DNA from: Owenia fusiformis
Lineage: Eukaryota > Annelida > Polychaeta > Sabellida > Oweniidae
Direction: 5' to 3'
DNA length: 64,000 nucleotides
Assembly: GCA_903813345.2 (NCBI GenBank)
Contig: CAIIXF020000005.1
Coordinates: 38,693,375-38,757,374, forward strand
Part shown: positions 40,067-49,537 of the stretch, piece by piece
How positions within the stretch are numbered: position 1 is the stretch's first letter
How the letters are laid out: the number at the start of each line of letters is the position of its first letter
The notes under the pieces: generated by a model
What the model was told of the DNA's origin: nothing
Databases searched by the model: none
What the model saw: the letters and a program-made list of their open reading frames with translations, nothing else
Made by a program: the position numbers and the translations under genes

Positions 40067-41698
40067 GTAAGATTTTTATTAAATTCAATTGTATATATTC
40101 AATGAAACAAATACATTGCATTTGGTTTAAGAAAAAAGCACTGCAATCTCTTTCAAGTTGAACCAAGTCGGCACTGTATCTACCCTGAATTTTGAAAATG
40201 AGCTTGTACGGTACCAAATTGAAACTTATTTACACCCACTTGTAAATAAGAACATTTATTGAAATTTCCTATAGTTAGATCCCAGTTTTGTCAGTATTTT
40301 GAAAGTTAGAATTTTGCGCATGTCCCATTTGAGGAAGAAAGTTTTTTTTAGTAAAACTGATTTTTGTAAATTAAAACATTCCAATTTGACTCTATGTAAA
40401 TGCTGCAGATGTACATGTTTGTATTTCTGTATGTCATGTAAGTAGATATAATGCGAGGAGGATAATCTGAAAGCCTGACAAATGGCTTTCCAGTTGTAGA
40501 ACAGATTTAGAAAGTAAACAGCTATTAACTCTTCGCTCAGGGATTCAGATGTCATTTACAGCAGCACGGACCTTTGGCTGTAATTCAGCGATGACTTTAA
40601 TCTATTAATGGATTGTAAACGGATTTCTGTGTTTACAAAATCTGATTAGACTTTTGTCATGTCTCATGTAAATGTATGATCGATGAAGTTTCCGCTCAGA
40701 TGATGTGTATGTTTGTTTATTTATAACATAAACAGCTGCTGTATATAATGATTGATCAGCTATTGATCAACTGAAAACTCGCAATACATACATGTACTTC
40801 AATATGTCTGTTACATTACACGATATTTGCTTTGCTTTTATTCTTTCATCAGGAATGTAACATGCTGTTGATTTTTTAAAGTACAACATTTTTCTAAAAA
40901 CCCGATACCATATTGGATATTTGTTCCAATAATGTTAATATAAGGCATATAGGCAGATTTTTGAAGATGTTTGAAAATATATTATATCTGTATATTAGCT
41001 ATTTGTGTATTCATATTTTCTATAAACAATACATTATACAATTTATCGTATAATCATATTACTTTATATCAACAATTTTAAGTATTTCATGGGATTATAA
41101 TGTCATACATGAATTAATGAATATGATTACCCTCATGTTTTATCTTATTAAATGTATTAATCGGTATTCATTTTTTTTTTTTTTATGGATTTTTTTTCTG
41201 ATAGGTCAAACTGACCTTAATATTGACCTATATCACCGAACGTCATGGTCAGGGCATTGGTTAAGTACAATACGCAATAATGATCATTCCTAGATCGCAG
41301 GGGATTAAAGAGAGCAAATTTAATGAATAGTTCTATGGATACACGCAAGCAAGCCATCTCTGCATAAAGCATGTGGTTGCTTTCACTGAGTTAGCTATGT
41401 TTTTGTTTAATAAATAAAGTAGTTGTACTGATGATAATTAAAACATTCCAGTTGGTGCATTGGAAATTGAAGCTGCTCTTAGTAAGGAATACCATGGAAA
41501 ATTGAGAAATATCTCAATGCCAATGCAGGATAAACAATTTATTCAATGAAAAACTCATGGATTAAAATAAGGGTTTATACAACACATATACTGTACAAAC
41601 AAAAGAGATTTATAAGCGGATTAAAATCTTGATCGAAATACAAACATAATAAAAATTCAATCTGATGGTATATGTATATACATATTATTATTTTCTAG
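40067..41698 (+). other. FoxP intron
   Basis: Intron of 1632 bp between two phase-0 exons. AT-rich, with a T-run near 41170 and no repeats or RNA genes that I recognise. Minus-strand frames at 40026-40217 and 40256-40555 carry no recognisable domain. Confidence 0.7.
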
Positions 41699-41881
41699 AC
41701 AATACTGCAAACACCAAAGCTAGGAGTCAAAAAGAGTAAAAGCCCAGACCCAGCCACCACGATGATGACAATGAATGGCATGACCCCCCAGGCAATGCAG
41801 CAACTAATACAGCAGCAAGTCCTCTCCCCCCAGGGAATTCAGCAGATGATGCAACAACAGACTCTACTAATGTCACAACAG
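41699..41881 (+). CDS. FoxP: FoxP coding exon, start of the Q-rich region
   Basis: Exon of 183 nt (61 codons), phase 0 at both ends, acceptor TATTTTCTAG and donor CAG|GTATGT. It encodes TILQTPKLGVKKSKSPDP, then a Met/Thr stretch, MTPQAMQQLIQQQVLSPQ and a Q-rich end with MMQQQTLLMSQQ. Vertebrate FOXP1/2 have the same order: a basic K-S-P-K patch, then an MTPQ...QQMQQILQQQVLSPQQLQ block opening the glutamine-rich repression region. The match in order and in the QQ-I/L-QQQVLSPQ core is a strong family marker. FoxP proteins are nuclear DNA-binding regulators; this region contributes to repression and partner contacts. The donor is followed within 5 bp by a tandem array. Confidence 0.93.
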
Positions 41882-41885
41882 GTAT

Positions 41886-42525
41886 GTAATAAATATCTTG
41901 CATAATGGGCACTTGTTCACAAAAATACGATATTTGGTACGCTAAAAAATATCTTGCATAATGGGCACTTGTTCACAAAAATACGATATTTGGTACGCTA
42001 AAAAATATCTTGCATAATGGGCACTTGTTCACAAAAATACGATATTTGGTACGCTAAAAAATATCTAGCATAATGGGCACTTGTTCACAAAAATACGATA
42101 TTTGGTACTCTAATAAATATCTAGCATAATGGGCACTTGTTCACAAAAAATGTGATGTTTGGTACGCTAATAAATATCTAGCATAATGGGCACTTGTTCA
42201 CAAAAAATGTGATGTTTGGTACGCTAATAAATATCTAGCATAATGGGCACTTGTTCTCAAAAAATGTGATGTTTGGTACGCTAATAAATATCTAGCATAA
42301 TGGGCACTTGTTCACAAAAAATGTGATGTTTGGTACGCTAATAAATATCTAGCATAATGGGCACTTGTTCTCAAAAAATGTGATGTTTGGTACGCTAATA
42401 AATATCTAGCATAATGGGCACTTGTTCACAAAAAATGTGATGTTTGGTACGCTAATAAATATCTAGCATAATGGGCACTTGTTCACAAAAATACGATATT
42501 TGGTACGCTAAGAAATATCTAGCAT
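41886..42525 (+). repeat. 56-57 bp tandem array at the splice donor (about 11 units)
   Basis: Unit: AAATATCTTGCATAATGGGC, then ACTTGTTCACAAAAATACGA and TATTTGGTACGCTAA; later units have AAAAAATGTGATGTTTGG instead. It starts within the first bases of the intron after exon 41699-41881. Each unit's GGTACGCTAATAAATATC resembles the donor region GGTATGTAATAAATATC. More degenerate CTAGTTCTCAAAAATATCTG-type repeats continue to about 42970. Confidence 0.92.
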
Positions 42526-42970
42526 CTTTTACGCTAGTTCTCAAAAATATCTGACATCTTGTACACTTGTTCTAAAATTGAGAAATAGTTGATATCATTT
42601 TTGCTGGTTCTTAAATACCAAGCCATCTAGTACACTACTTTTAAAGAATATCTTCCATCATGTAAGCCAATCAGACATGTAGGAAATGTCTAACATGTTA
42701 TACGCTAGTTCTCAAAAATATGTATGACATCTGGTACACTAGTTCTAAAATTAAGAAATGTTTGATATCATGTTTGCTGCTTCTTAATTATCTTGGATGT
42801 TATACGCTAGTTCCTGAAAATATCTGACATCTTGAACACTTGTTCTAAATTTGAGAAATAGTTGATATCATTTTTGCTAATTCTTAAATATCTAGCATCA
42901 TATACACTAGTCCTCAAAAATATATATGACATCTGGTACATTACTTTTAAAGAATATCTTCCATCATGAA
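42526..42970 (+). repeat. Degenerate tail of the intronic tandem array
   Basis: Loosely periodic words such as CTAGTTCTCAAAAATAT, GACATCTTGTACACT, AAATTGAGAAATAGTTGATA and TCTTCCATCATG, with much internal divergence. It looks like an older version of the neighbouring array. Confidence 0.75.
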
Positions 42971-43384
42971 TAAAGAATATAGGCAGTGTGCATTTTTACC
43001 TCCTGTGAAATAACAAGTGGAATTTAGTAGTTGTTTTGTGTTTTATTATCATTCTGCATCGTAATTCTATGTGATGTGGTGTTGAAATGTCAGCAGAAAT
43101 ACATATCCATACGATAATCGAGTGAATCAGATAACAGATTTTTGGAAAACCCGTCTCGTGCTAAGAGTGTAAAAACTTGTATTAACATGCTCAAAAGTGC
43201 CAATGTGCACATCAATGTCAAGCTAAATCAATGTTGTGTCTAAAACAGGAACCTGATCTACTCAAAACAGCTTGTCATTCACGAATACACGCTTAGCAAA
43301 TACGGCGAAATGATCTGAATCTTGGAAGTTCGTTCGAGAGCTAGTAATGTTTGCTCCGGTCTTCGTCATAAGTGTTCATCAGAC

Positions 43385-43480
43385 TTCACGCATGCGCAGG
43401 AAAAAAACCATCAACCAATAACGTTTATAAATCAATTTTGCTCATGCGCCTTACAACAGTAAAGAAATTCGTATTTGTAA
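43385..43480 (+). promoter_or_regulatory. Promoter-like block with CATGCGC motifs and CCAAT
   Basis: Two CATGCGC words (43391 and 43443) of the type bound by NRF-1 and a CCAAT box (43415-43419) lie within 100 bp just upstream of an ATG-led frame at 43481. A third CATGCGCAG is at 43706. CpG-containing octamers are rare in this DNA. The GACTTC next to the first motif is mirrored by GAAGTC next to the third, so the set could instead be part of an inverted-repeat element. Confidence 0.3.
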
Positions 43481-43636
43481 ATGAACCAATTTGAGATAAC
43501 CCGATATCAGTCGGAGAAATCTGACGATCTACGAAACTCACTTCAAGAAATCAAATGCAGACTGACGGCGTATTCTACTATGTTTGGATCTAAGATTTTC
43601 AGTATAGATAAAGTCTTTTATGATCTTTCGAAAGAG
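43481..43636 (+). CDS. Possible first exon of a nested gene (52 codons), product unknown
   Basis: An ATG-led frame (MNQFEITRYQSEKSDDLRNS...) of 52 codons ends exactly at a consensus donor, GAG|GTAAGT. Read without splicing it stops three codons later at 43646-43648. The predicted peptide is charged and balanced in composition, unlike the hydrophobic or lysine/asparagine-rich frames that AT-rich DNA produces here. It lies within a FoxP intron on the same strand, beneath a promoter-like block. I found no second exon. The opposite strand is also open for 61 codons (43538-43723), so coding direction is not certain. I recognise no domain and assign no function. Confidence 0.25.
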
Positions 43637-44511
43637 GTAAGTCTCTAGTTCAAAAGACGATCGTATCAACTTGAACAAAAGTTGAGTTTTGACGAAAAAT
43701 TTTAACATGCGCAGAAGTCCCATTTTCGTTGTACCATATTGACTGCATTAGCTTATTGAATCAATTCTCATAATACCTTGAGTTTGGCAACTGAAAATAT
43801 GTCCAGTAAAAGAAAATATTATCTGTCCAATACAGGAAAAGATATTTCATTTTTGAAGATTTTACAACATTTGCTTCATGGAGAATCTAGCTGACCTTGA
43901 AGTCACATTTTCAAACATTTCAAAGGTTGATATTAACAAACTTTAAAACTGGATTTCTAAATGTTATTTTGCTTGTAGATATTAGATCAAATATCATCAT
44001 TTGACTAATGACCAAAATAGAGATAATTTCTACTTGCATCTAGTCTATTTTTACATGCATGTTTAGAATACACAATGATTACCCAATCATATTATTGTTT
44101 ATGAACAATTTATTGTTATTTTGACATCGAACTTTCGACAAATACAAAAAGTGTTGCCTTGCAAACTGATTTAGTGCCTTATGAATTAAGGAAGTGAAAA
44201 GGAAAAACAATGATACAGGCAAACAAATTTATGTTTAATTAGTTACTAGTGCTTTTATAATTTTTTTGCCTTATTATGTAAACATCATTTCTATGTGACA
44301 AGGATATATATTAAGTACTTTATTTATTTATAACCAATTGTGTAACAACATTTCAAAGCTAAAGGAAGGATATCATTTTTTTATATGGATTCACTAATGG
44401 TATGTAATACTAAGTTCAGTTTATAGTAAACAAAATAATGAATTAAGAAACAATGAATTAAGGGGAGGTTCCTTACACATAAATTTCATATTTACTAAGA
44501 ATAGAACTCGG

Positions 44512-44700
44512 TCTATAATAAACTAGCTCACGAACAAACTCTATAATAAACGAGCTCAATACACTAGCTCTATAATTCTAGCTCTCTGATTTACTAACTC
44601 TTTTATTAACATTCTCTCATATATACTAGCTCTCTGAAATACAGCCTTAGTATACAACATGTAGCTCTATGATAAACTCACTCTCTAATATACTAGCTGA
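44512..44700 (+). repeat. Degenerate CTAGCTCTATAATAAAC repeats
   Basis: Short irregular array of TAGCTC, CTATAATAAAC and TACTAGCTC words related to the longer array at 45815-46540. Confidence 0.75.
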
Positions 44701-44898
44701 AGGTAAGCTTAAAATGACCAGGATGGAAGGGAAGTTAGGTGACCGGGCACGTCATAAATCTGGTCATCAAAATTCCAGGAAAACTGCTTACCTGTTCAAG
44801 TTTTACAGATGCAAAAGCAGGCGTCCCATGATCTGTTTTGGGAATGCTGGCTAAATTACTCAGTGTTTTTTTTAAATTTTTGTATCTTGTTCTTGTTA

Positions 44899-45018
44899 GG
44901 AGGTGTTTACATTAATTTTTAAAGTGCTTGGGAGGGTCTATGAAAATTTAGAAAATAGTGTTCATATTTTGAGGTGTCAATACTAGAAAGTGTCACAGAC
45001 TTTATTTACTATACAGTA
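44899..45018 (+). mobile_element. Pogo/Tigger-like MITE fragment
   Basis: GGAGGTGTTTACATTAATTT, AATAGTGTTCATATTTTGAG and GAGGTGTCAATAC match the family's interior and right half. The termini are degraded. Confidence 0.5.
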
Positions 45019-45814
45019 ATCTAGTGAAGAAGGAACTATTTTATCTTGGAAGAAATATGTCTGTAAAGTGAGAGTCAATGGAGAAATAGCAAAAGAAAAA
45101 TATAAAATACATGATTATAAATTTACAATGTAATAATCGCTCAATGTAATACCAGATTGCATTCAGAAGTAATGTATATTACATTATTATCATCTCTATG
45201 CCACAAGACAGCTAGACTTGATTCCCATCTCATTGAAATAGAAAAAATCAAAAGTCTGTGCTTTTATTAACAGTTATTAATTATCTATGAGGGGGTATAT
45301 CATAAAATAGTAGATTATTTTCTATAGATGTTTACTCTGTTTTCTATGTGTGAATTAACATCCGCTACTTATAAACCACTTGATGTAAATAACCAGCCCT
45401 CTGTATGGCCCTCTGCATGGCCCTTTAAAGCATTAGAAGAGGCAAAATTTATGGTGCATTGTGTCTCATAGACCATTCATCTTAAGGAATTATTGACTGA
45501 TTTAACTGAGAAATATGCATGCGGCACATTTTTCTCCTGTTTCATTCTATATTGTGTTCAACAAGCGGATCCGACCTTCACCCATTTAAGATTTTAAAAA
45601 CTAGGCATGCACCAACTTGAATATCTATTTGCACCAACTTGAAAATCATGAAAAATTGGCATATTTGAACCATCTACTTTGGGTAGAACTCCGAAAATGA
45701 TAAGTAAGCGACCAAATGAGAAAATTTAGTCTGCCCTATATTTAGAGCTGAATTCAATTATATTTCATACCTGCATTCTGTATCGCTTATTATCAAAATA
45801 TACTATCTCACAAA

Positions 45815-46540
45815 ATACACTAGCACTCTTCTACTAATAAACTCACACTAGCTCATTGATATAATAGCTCTATAATAAATCAGCTCACTGATATAATAGC
45901 TCTATAATAAGCTAGCTCACTAATATAATAGCTCTATAATAAATCAGCTCACTGATGTACTAACTCTATAATAAGCTAGCTCACTAATATAATAGCTCTA
46001 TAGTAAATCAGCTCACTGATATAATAGCTCTATAATAAGCTAGCTCACTAATATAATAGCTCTATAATAAATTAGCTCACTGATGTATAACTCTATAATA
46101 AGCTAGCTCACTAATATAATAGCTCTATAATAAATCAGCTCACTGATATAATAGCTCTATAATAAGCTAGCTCACTAATATAATAGCTCTATAATAAATC
46201 AGCTCACTGATGTACTAACTCTATAATAAGCTAGCTCACTAATATAATAGCTCTATAGTAAATCAGCTCACTGATATAATAGCTCTATAATAAGCTAGCT
46301 CACTAATATAATAGCTCTATAATAAATCAGCTCACTGATGTACTAACTCTATAATAAGCTAGCTCACTAATATACTAGGTCTATAAATAAACTAGTTCCC
46401 TAATATGTAGCTCTAAAATAAACTCACTAATATATTAGCTGCATAATAAACTAGCTTATACTCATACTAGCTCTATGATGAATTAGTTTACTAATACATA
46501 GCTCAATAATTAATTAGCTCACTATACTAGCTTAAGTTTG
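45815..46540 (+). repeat. 32-bp minisatellite with 64-bp higher order
   Basis: Units of 32 bp (AATAGCTCTATAATAAGCTA then GCTCACTAATAT) alternate with a variant (AATAAATCAGCTCACTGAT), giving a 64-bp dimer period and a longer order still (GATGTACTAACTC recurring every few dimers). It decays after 46370. It is the same family as 44512-44700. Confidence 0.92.
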
Positions 46541-47019
46541 TTTGTGCTTGTCAGATGTTGCTTTTTGTGATCCTGGCATTAATGAGAGTGAAATATATTT
46601 ATCAGAAAAACAATAAAATTAGTACACATATGTGTATATATCAATTAACTTAAGTAATTTATAATTAGTGCTCAGAATTATCCATGAATTCTATTAGCCC
46701 TTATATGGTCGTCTTTTTTACTACGTGACCAGATGCTATTTACGACAATAAATAATACAAATAATTCCATATGTTGCTCATATAAAACTTTAGTTCCATT
46801 TTTATAGCTGTTTTCAATATAAAGTTCAAAATGTTTGGAAATAAAATTTTATGTGTCAATCAAATTAATAAAATGGATGGTTTTGTATGTATATATGTTT
46901 GGTATATGTTGACATGATATGTATTTATGATTGTTATCTTATTGTTGTGTATTTTATGTTTCCATAGCAGTTTGTGGATGAATTAGCTCAGCTATTTCCT
47001 GTGGTTTGTAAGAGATGTT

Positions 47020-47065
47020 TGATTGTATGTGTGTGTTTGATTGTATATGTGTGTTTACTTGTATG
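47020..47065 (+). repeat. TTGTATGTGTG-type microsatellite
   Basis: GTTTGATTGTATGTGTGT is followed by two near copies. Confidence 0.7.
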
Positions 47066-48205
47066 TTTGTTGACTGATATTGAGTAAAGCACAGTCAACC
47101 TATAGGAAACCTCATGAGATACCACATTTATTCACTGTTTGCAGATATTGTATTTATTCTGTCATTACATCATGCAATTATAATCAAGAACAGTTATTCT
47201 TCATATATAAATAATTTGACATAATATTGGAAGTGAACGAAAGGGCTGAAAGCAATTATCGTTGATATTTGAATAGGTAAAGATATTTACTTCTCTTTTT
47301 AATTAAATGGAACACGAACCTTTGTATTATTATTCAATATTTATTCATATAATTAACATGCATTACTTTGTTGGTTTGTTGTTGACTCTGAGCGAGGTGA
47401 ACAATTACGTGAGTTTATGATCCAAAATAATTTTAGGGTACTTTTATACATGTTTTATAAATTGATTGAATGATTTTGTGATCAAGTTTTATGAACTTAC
47501 ACAGAGAGCATAGATTATGACCAAAATTGATATATTTTTTAAATTTTATATTACCTTCAATTAAAATATTGCGCGGTATTATGGAAATTGAATCATATTG
47601 TTTTTCTCTTTGCGGAATTTTGAGAGCAAATTTAATTGTATATGCACATACAATAGAAGACTTGTCTGTAATACTTCAATCTACATACTGATTAATAGGA
47701 CACATAAACTGATCAATAGGACACATAAAACTGTAATAATTTTGAAATATAAATAATATTGTCAACATTAGTAGATAGATAAACTGATGTATATAAACTG
47801 GACACATTCTGTATTTGTGAAACCTTGAACTTGACATTCTGATTAATGGATTCCAGAATATATAGATTTGAAATTATTTGTGGTTGTATTCTGAATTTTA
47901 TTGTCAATATTTATGTTTATTTATTTATGCTTTTATCATTCAGTTGGTTTTATTATTTGATTAAATGAAATATTAACCAAAGGTTTCAGAATGTGTATAC
48001 AATATGATATATTTATATCAACAGTATGTATTCATTATTGTATATCATGGTCTTCGATGTTCTATAATGCCATTTAAATTTATATTATTTTATTTAATAT
48101 TTTTGTTTTTGATATCATATCTCAGGTTATGAAATTACTTCAAATCTAAATGACAAAATGGTCAATTTCCCATTTAAATGATTCCCAAACTCAAATATGC
48201 AAGAT

Positions 48206-48344
48206 CTGTGAACGATAATACAAGGTGTTCCAAAAGTAACAGGGCTGGTATACTTTTGGAACACCCTGTATGTTTAAGTTAGTAACAATTTATATATTCT
48301 GAATTTGATTACAGGGTATGCAACACAAGCTACAAGAGCAGGTC
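48206..48344 (+). repeat. 139-bp tandem duplication, first copy (with duplicated acceptor)
   Basis: Near-identical to 48345-48483. It includes the acceptor GAATTTGATTACAG (ending 48314) and the first 27-30 nt of the following coding exon, plus a hairpin with 20-bp arms (48219-48238 TACAAGGTGTTCCAAAAGTA; 48251-48270), one arm mismatch. About three substitutions separate the copies, so the duplication is young. Confidence 0.95.
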
Positions 48345-48483
48345 CTGTGAACGATAATACAAGGTGTTCCAAAAGTAACAGGGCTGGTGTACTTTTGGAA
48401 CACCCTGTATGTTTAAGTTTGTAACAATTTATATATTCTGAATTTGATTACAGGGTATGCAACACAAGCTACAAGAGCAAGTC
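48345..48483 (+). repeat. 139-bp tandem duplication, second copy
   Basis: Contains the acceptor used by the coding exon 48454-48582 and its first 30 nt. Hairpin arms are at 48358-48377 and 48390-48409. Confidence 0.95.
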
Positions 48484-48582
48484 TTACAACAGCTGAATGA
48501 GCAGCTACAGCTGAATGTTCTACAGCAGTCACAGCTGATGCAGCAAGCCAACTCAGACAAAACCAAAAACAAACAAATACAG
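48454..48582 (+). CDS. FoxP: FoxP coding exon, Q-rich region
   Basis: Exon of 129 nt (43 codons), phase 0 at both ends, acceptor GAATTTGATTACAG and donor CAG|GTGCCT, which is weaker than the other donors. It encodes GMQHKLQEQVLQQLNEQL, then QLNVLQQSQLMQQ and a basic end with DKTKNKQIQ. This aligns in position with the vertebrate FOXP stretch QEFYKKQQEQLHLQLLQQ, but glutamines here are interspersed with Leu, Asn, Met and Lys instead of forming a long pure run. It is predicted helical or coiled-coil-like. Its acceptor and first bases are duplicated 139 bp upstream. Confidence 0.9.
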
Positions 48583-49039
48583 GTGCCTTGAGAAGTTAAT
48601 ACTTTCTACTATAAAACACATTAAATTTAAATTTCTATTCCTGGCACAAATTCAGGCATTTTCAAATATTGAGAAAAAGACATGAGTATTTGAGAAGAAA
48701 CAAATGTACAAATCTACCAAAATTGCTCCCGTAAATTCAATGTATTTTACAGTAACTAGTCATTTTAGACAAGTTGTTATTTTTAAATCAAATAAAATGT
48801 TACTGGATTTTCAACATAAATCCTAGAAAACCATGATTTCTTTTTTTCTACAATTGATAATTGGCTAATTACACCCAAGATGTTGTTTTGATAGTTTGAC
48901 TTATTATTATGTTTTCTAGAAGCAATTAGCAGTTTCAATGCATTTTCTTTTGCGTCTTGCTGCTTGCATAAGTCAATCAAAATAAAATACATAACATATT
49001 TTTTGTTTTCATATTTTTGATCTATTTGTCTGATGTAAA

Positions 49040-49420
49040 TTGTGCAATAGAAATCTCAACATCAGTCATTGTATATAATAGAAATCTCAACATGAGGCAT
49101 TGTATGTAATAGAAATCCCAACATCAGCCATTTTATATAATAGAAATCTTAACGTCAGGCATTGTATATAATAGAAATCTTAACGTCAGGCATTGTATGT
49201 AATGTAAATCTCAATGTCAGCCTTTGTATGTTATAGAAACCTCAACATCGGCCATTGTGTGTAATAGAAATCTCAACATCAGCCATTGTATGTAATAGAA
49301 ATCTCAACGTCAGCCATTGTATGCAAAAGAAACCTTAATGTCAGCCATTGTATTTAATAGAAATCTCAATGTTAGCCATTGTATGTAATAGAAATCTTAA
49401 TGTCAGCCATTGTATGTTTT
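49040..49420 (+). repeat. 31-bp tandem array running into a splice acceptor (about 12 units)
   Basis: Unit AATAGAAATCTCAACATCAG then CCATTGTATGT, repeated from 49046 on with point changes. The last unit merges with the acceptor GTATGTTTTAG of the next exon, so the branch-point and pyrimidine-tract region of this intron is made of array sequence. Confidence 0.95.
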
Positions 49421-49422
49421 AG

Positions 49423-49537
49423 ATGCAGTTACAACAATTGGGTATCCAGCAGCAACAGCTGGTGCAGCAGATACAACTCCAACAGAGACAATACCTAATG
49501 TCACAGGGCCTAGGCATGCAACCAATGGTAGCCCAAG
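49423..49537 (+). CDS. FoxP: FoxP coding exon, end of the Q-rich region
   Basis: Exon of 115 nt, entering in phase 0 and leaving in phase 1, acceptor GTATGTTTTAG and donor CAAG|GTAAGG. It encodes MQLQQLGIQQQQLVQQIQ, LQQRQYLMSQGLG and MQPMVAQ with a split Gly codon. Vertebrate FOXP has the matching order QQLLQMQQLQQQQHLLSLQ and QRQGLI before the SPAE block. The exon is flanked on both sides by tandem arrays: 31-bp units touch its acceptor, and about 37 copies of its own last ~57 nt plus donor follow it. Reading through the donor would give GKA and then a stop, so only the first donor yields the open frame. Confidence 0.92.
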
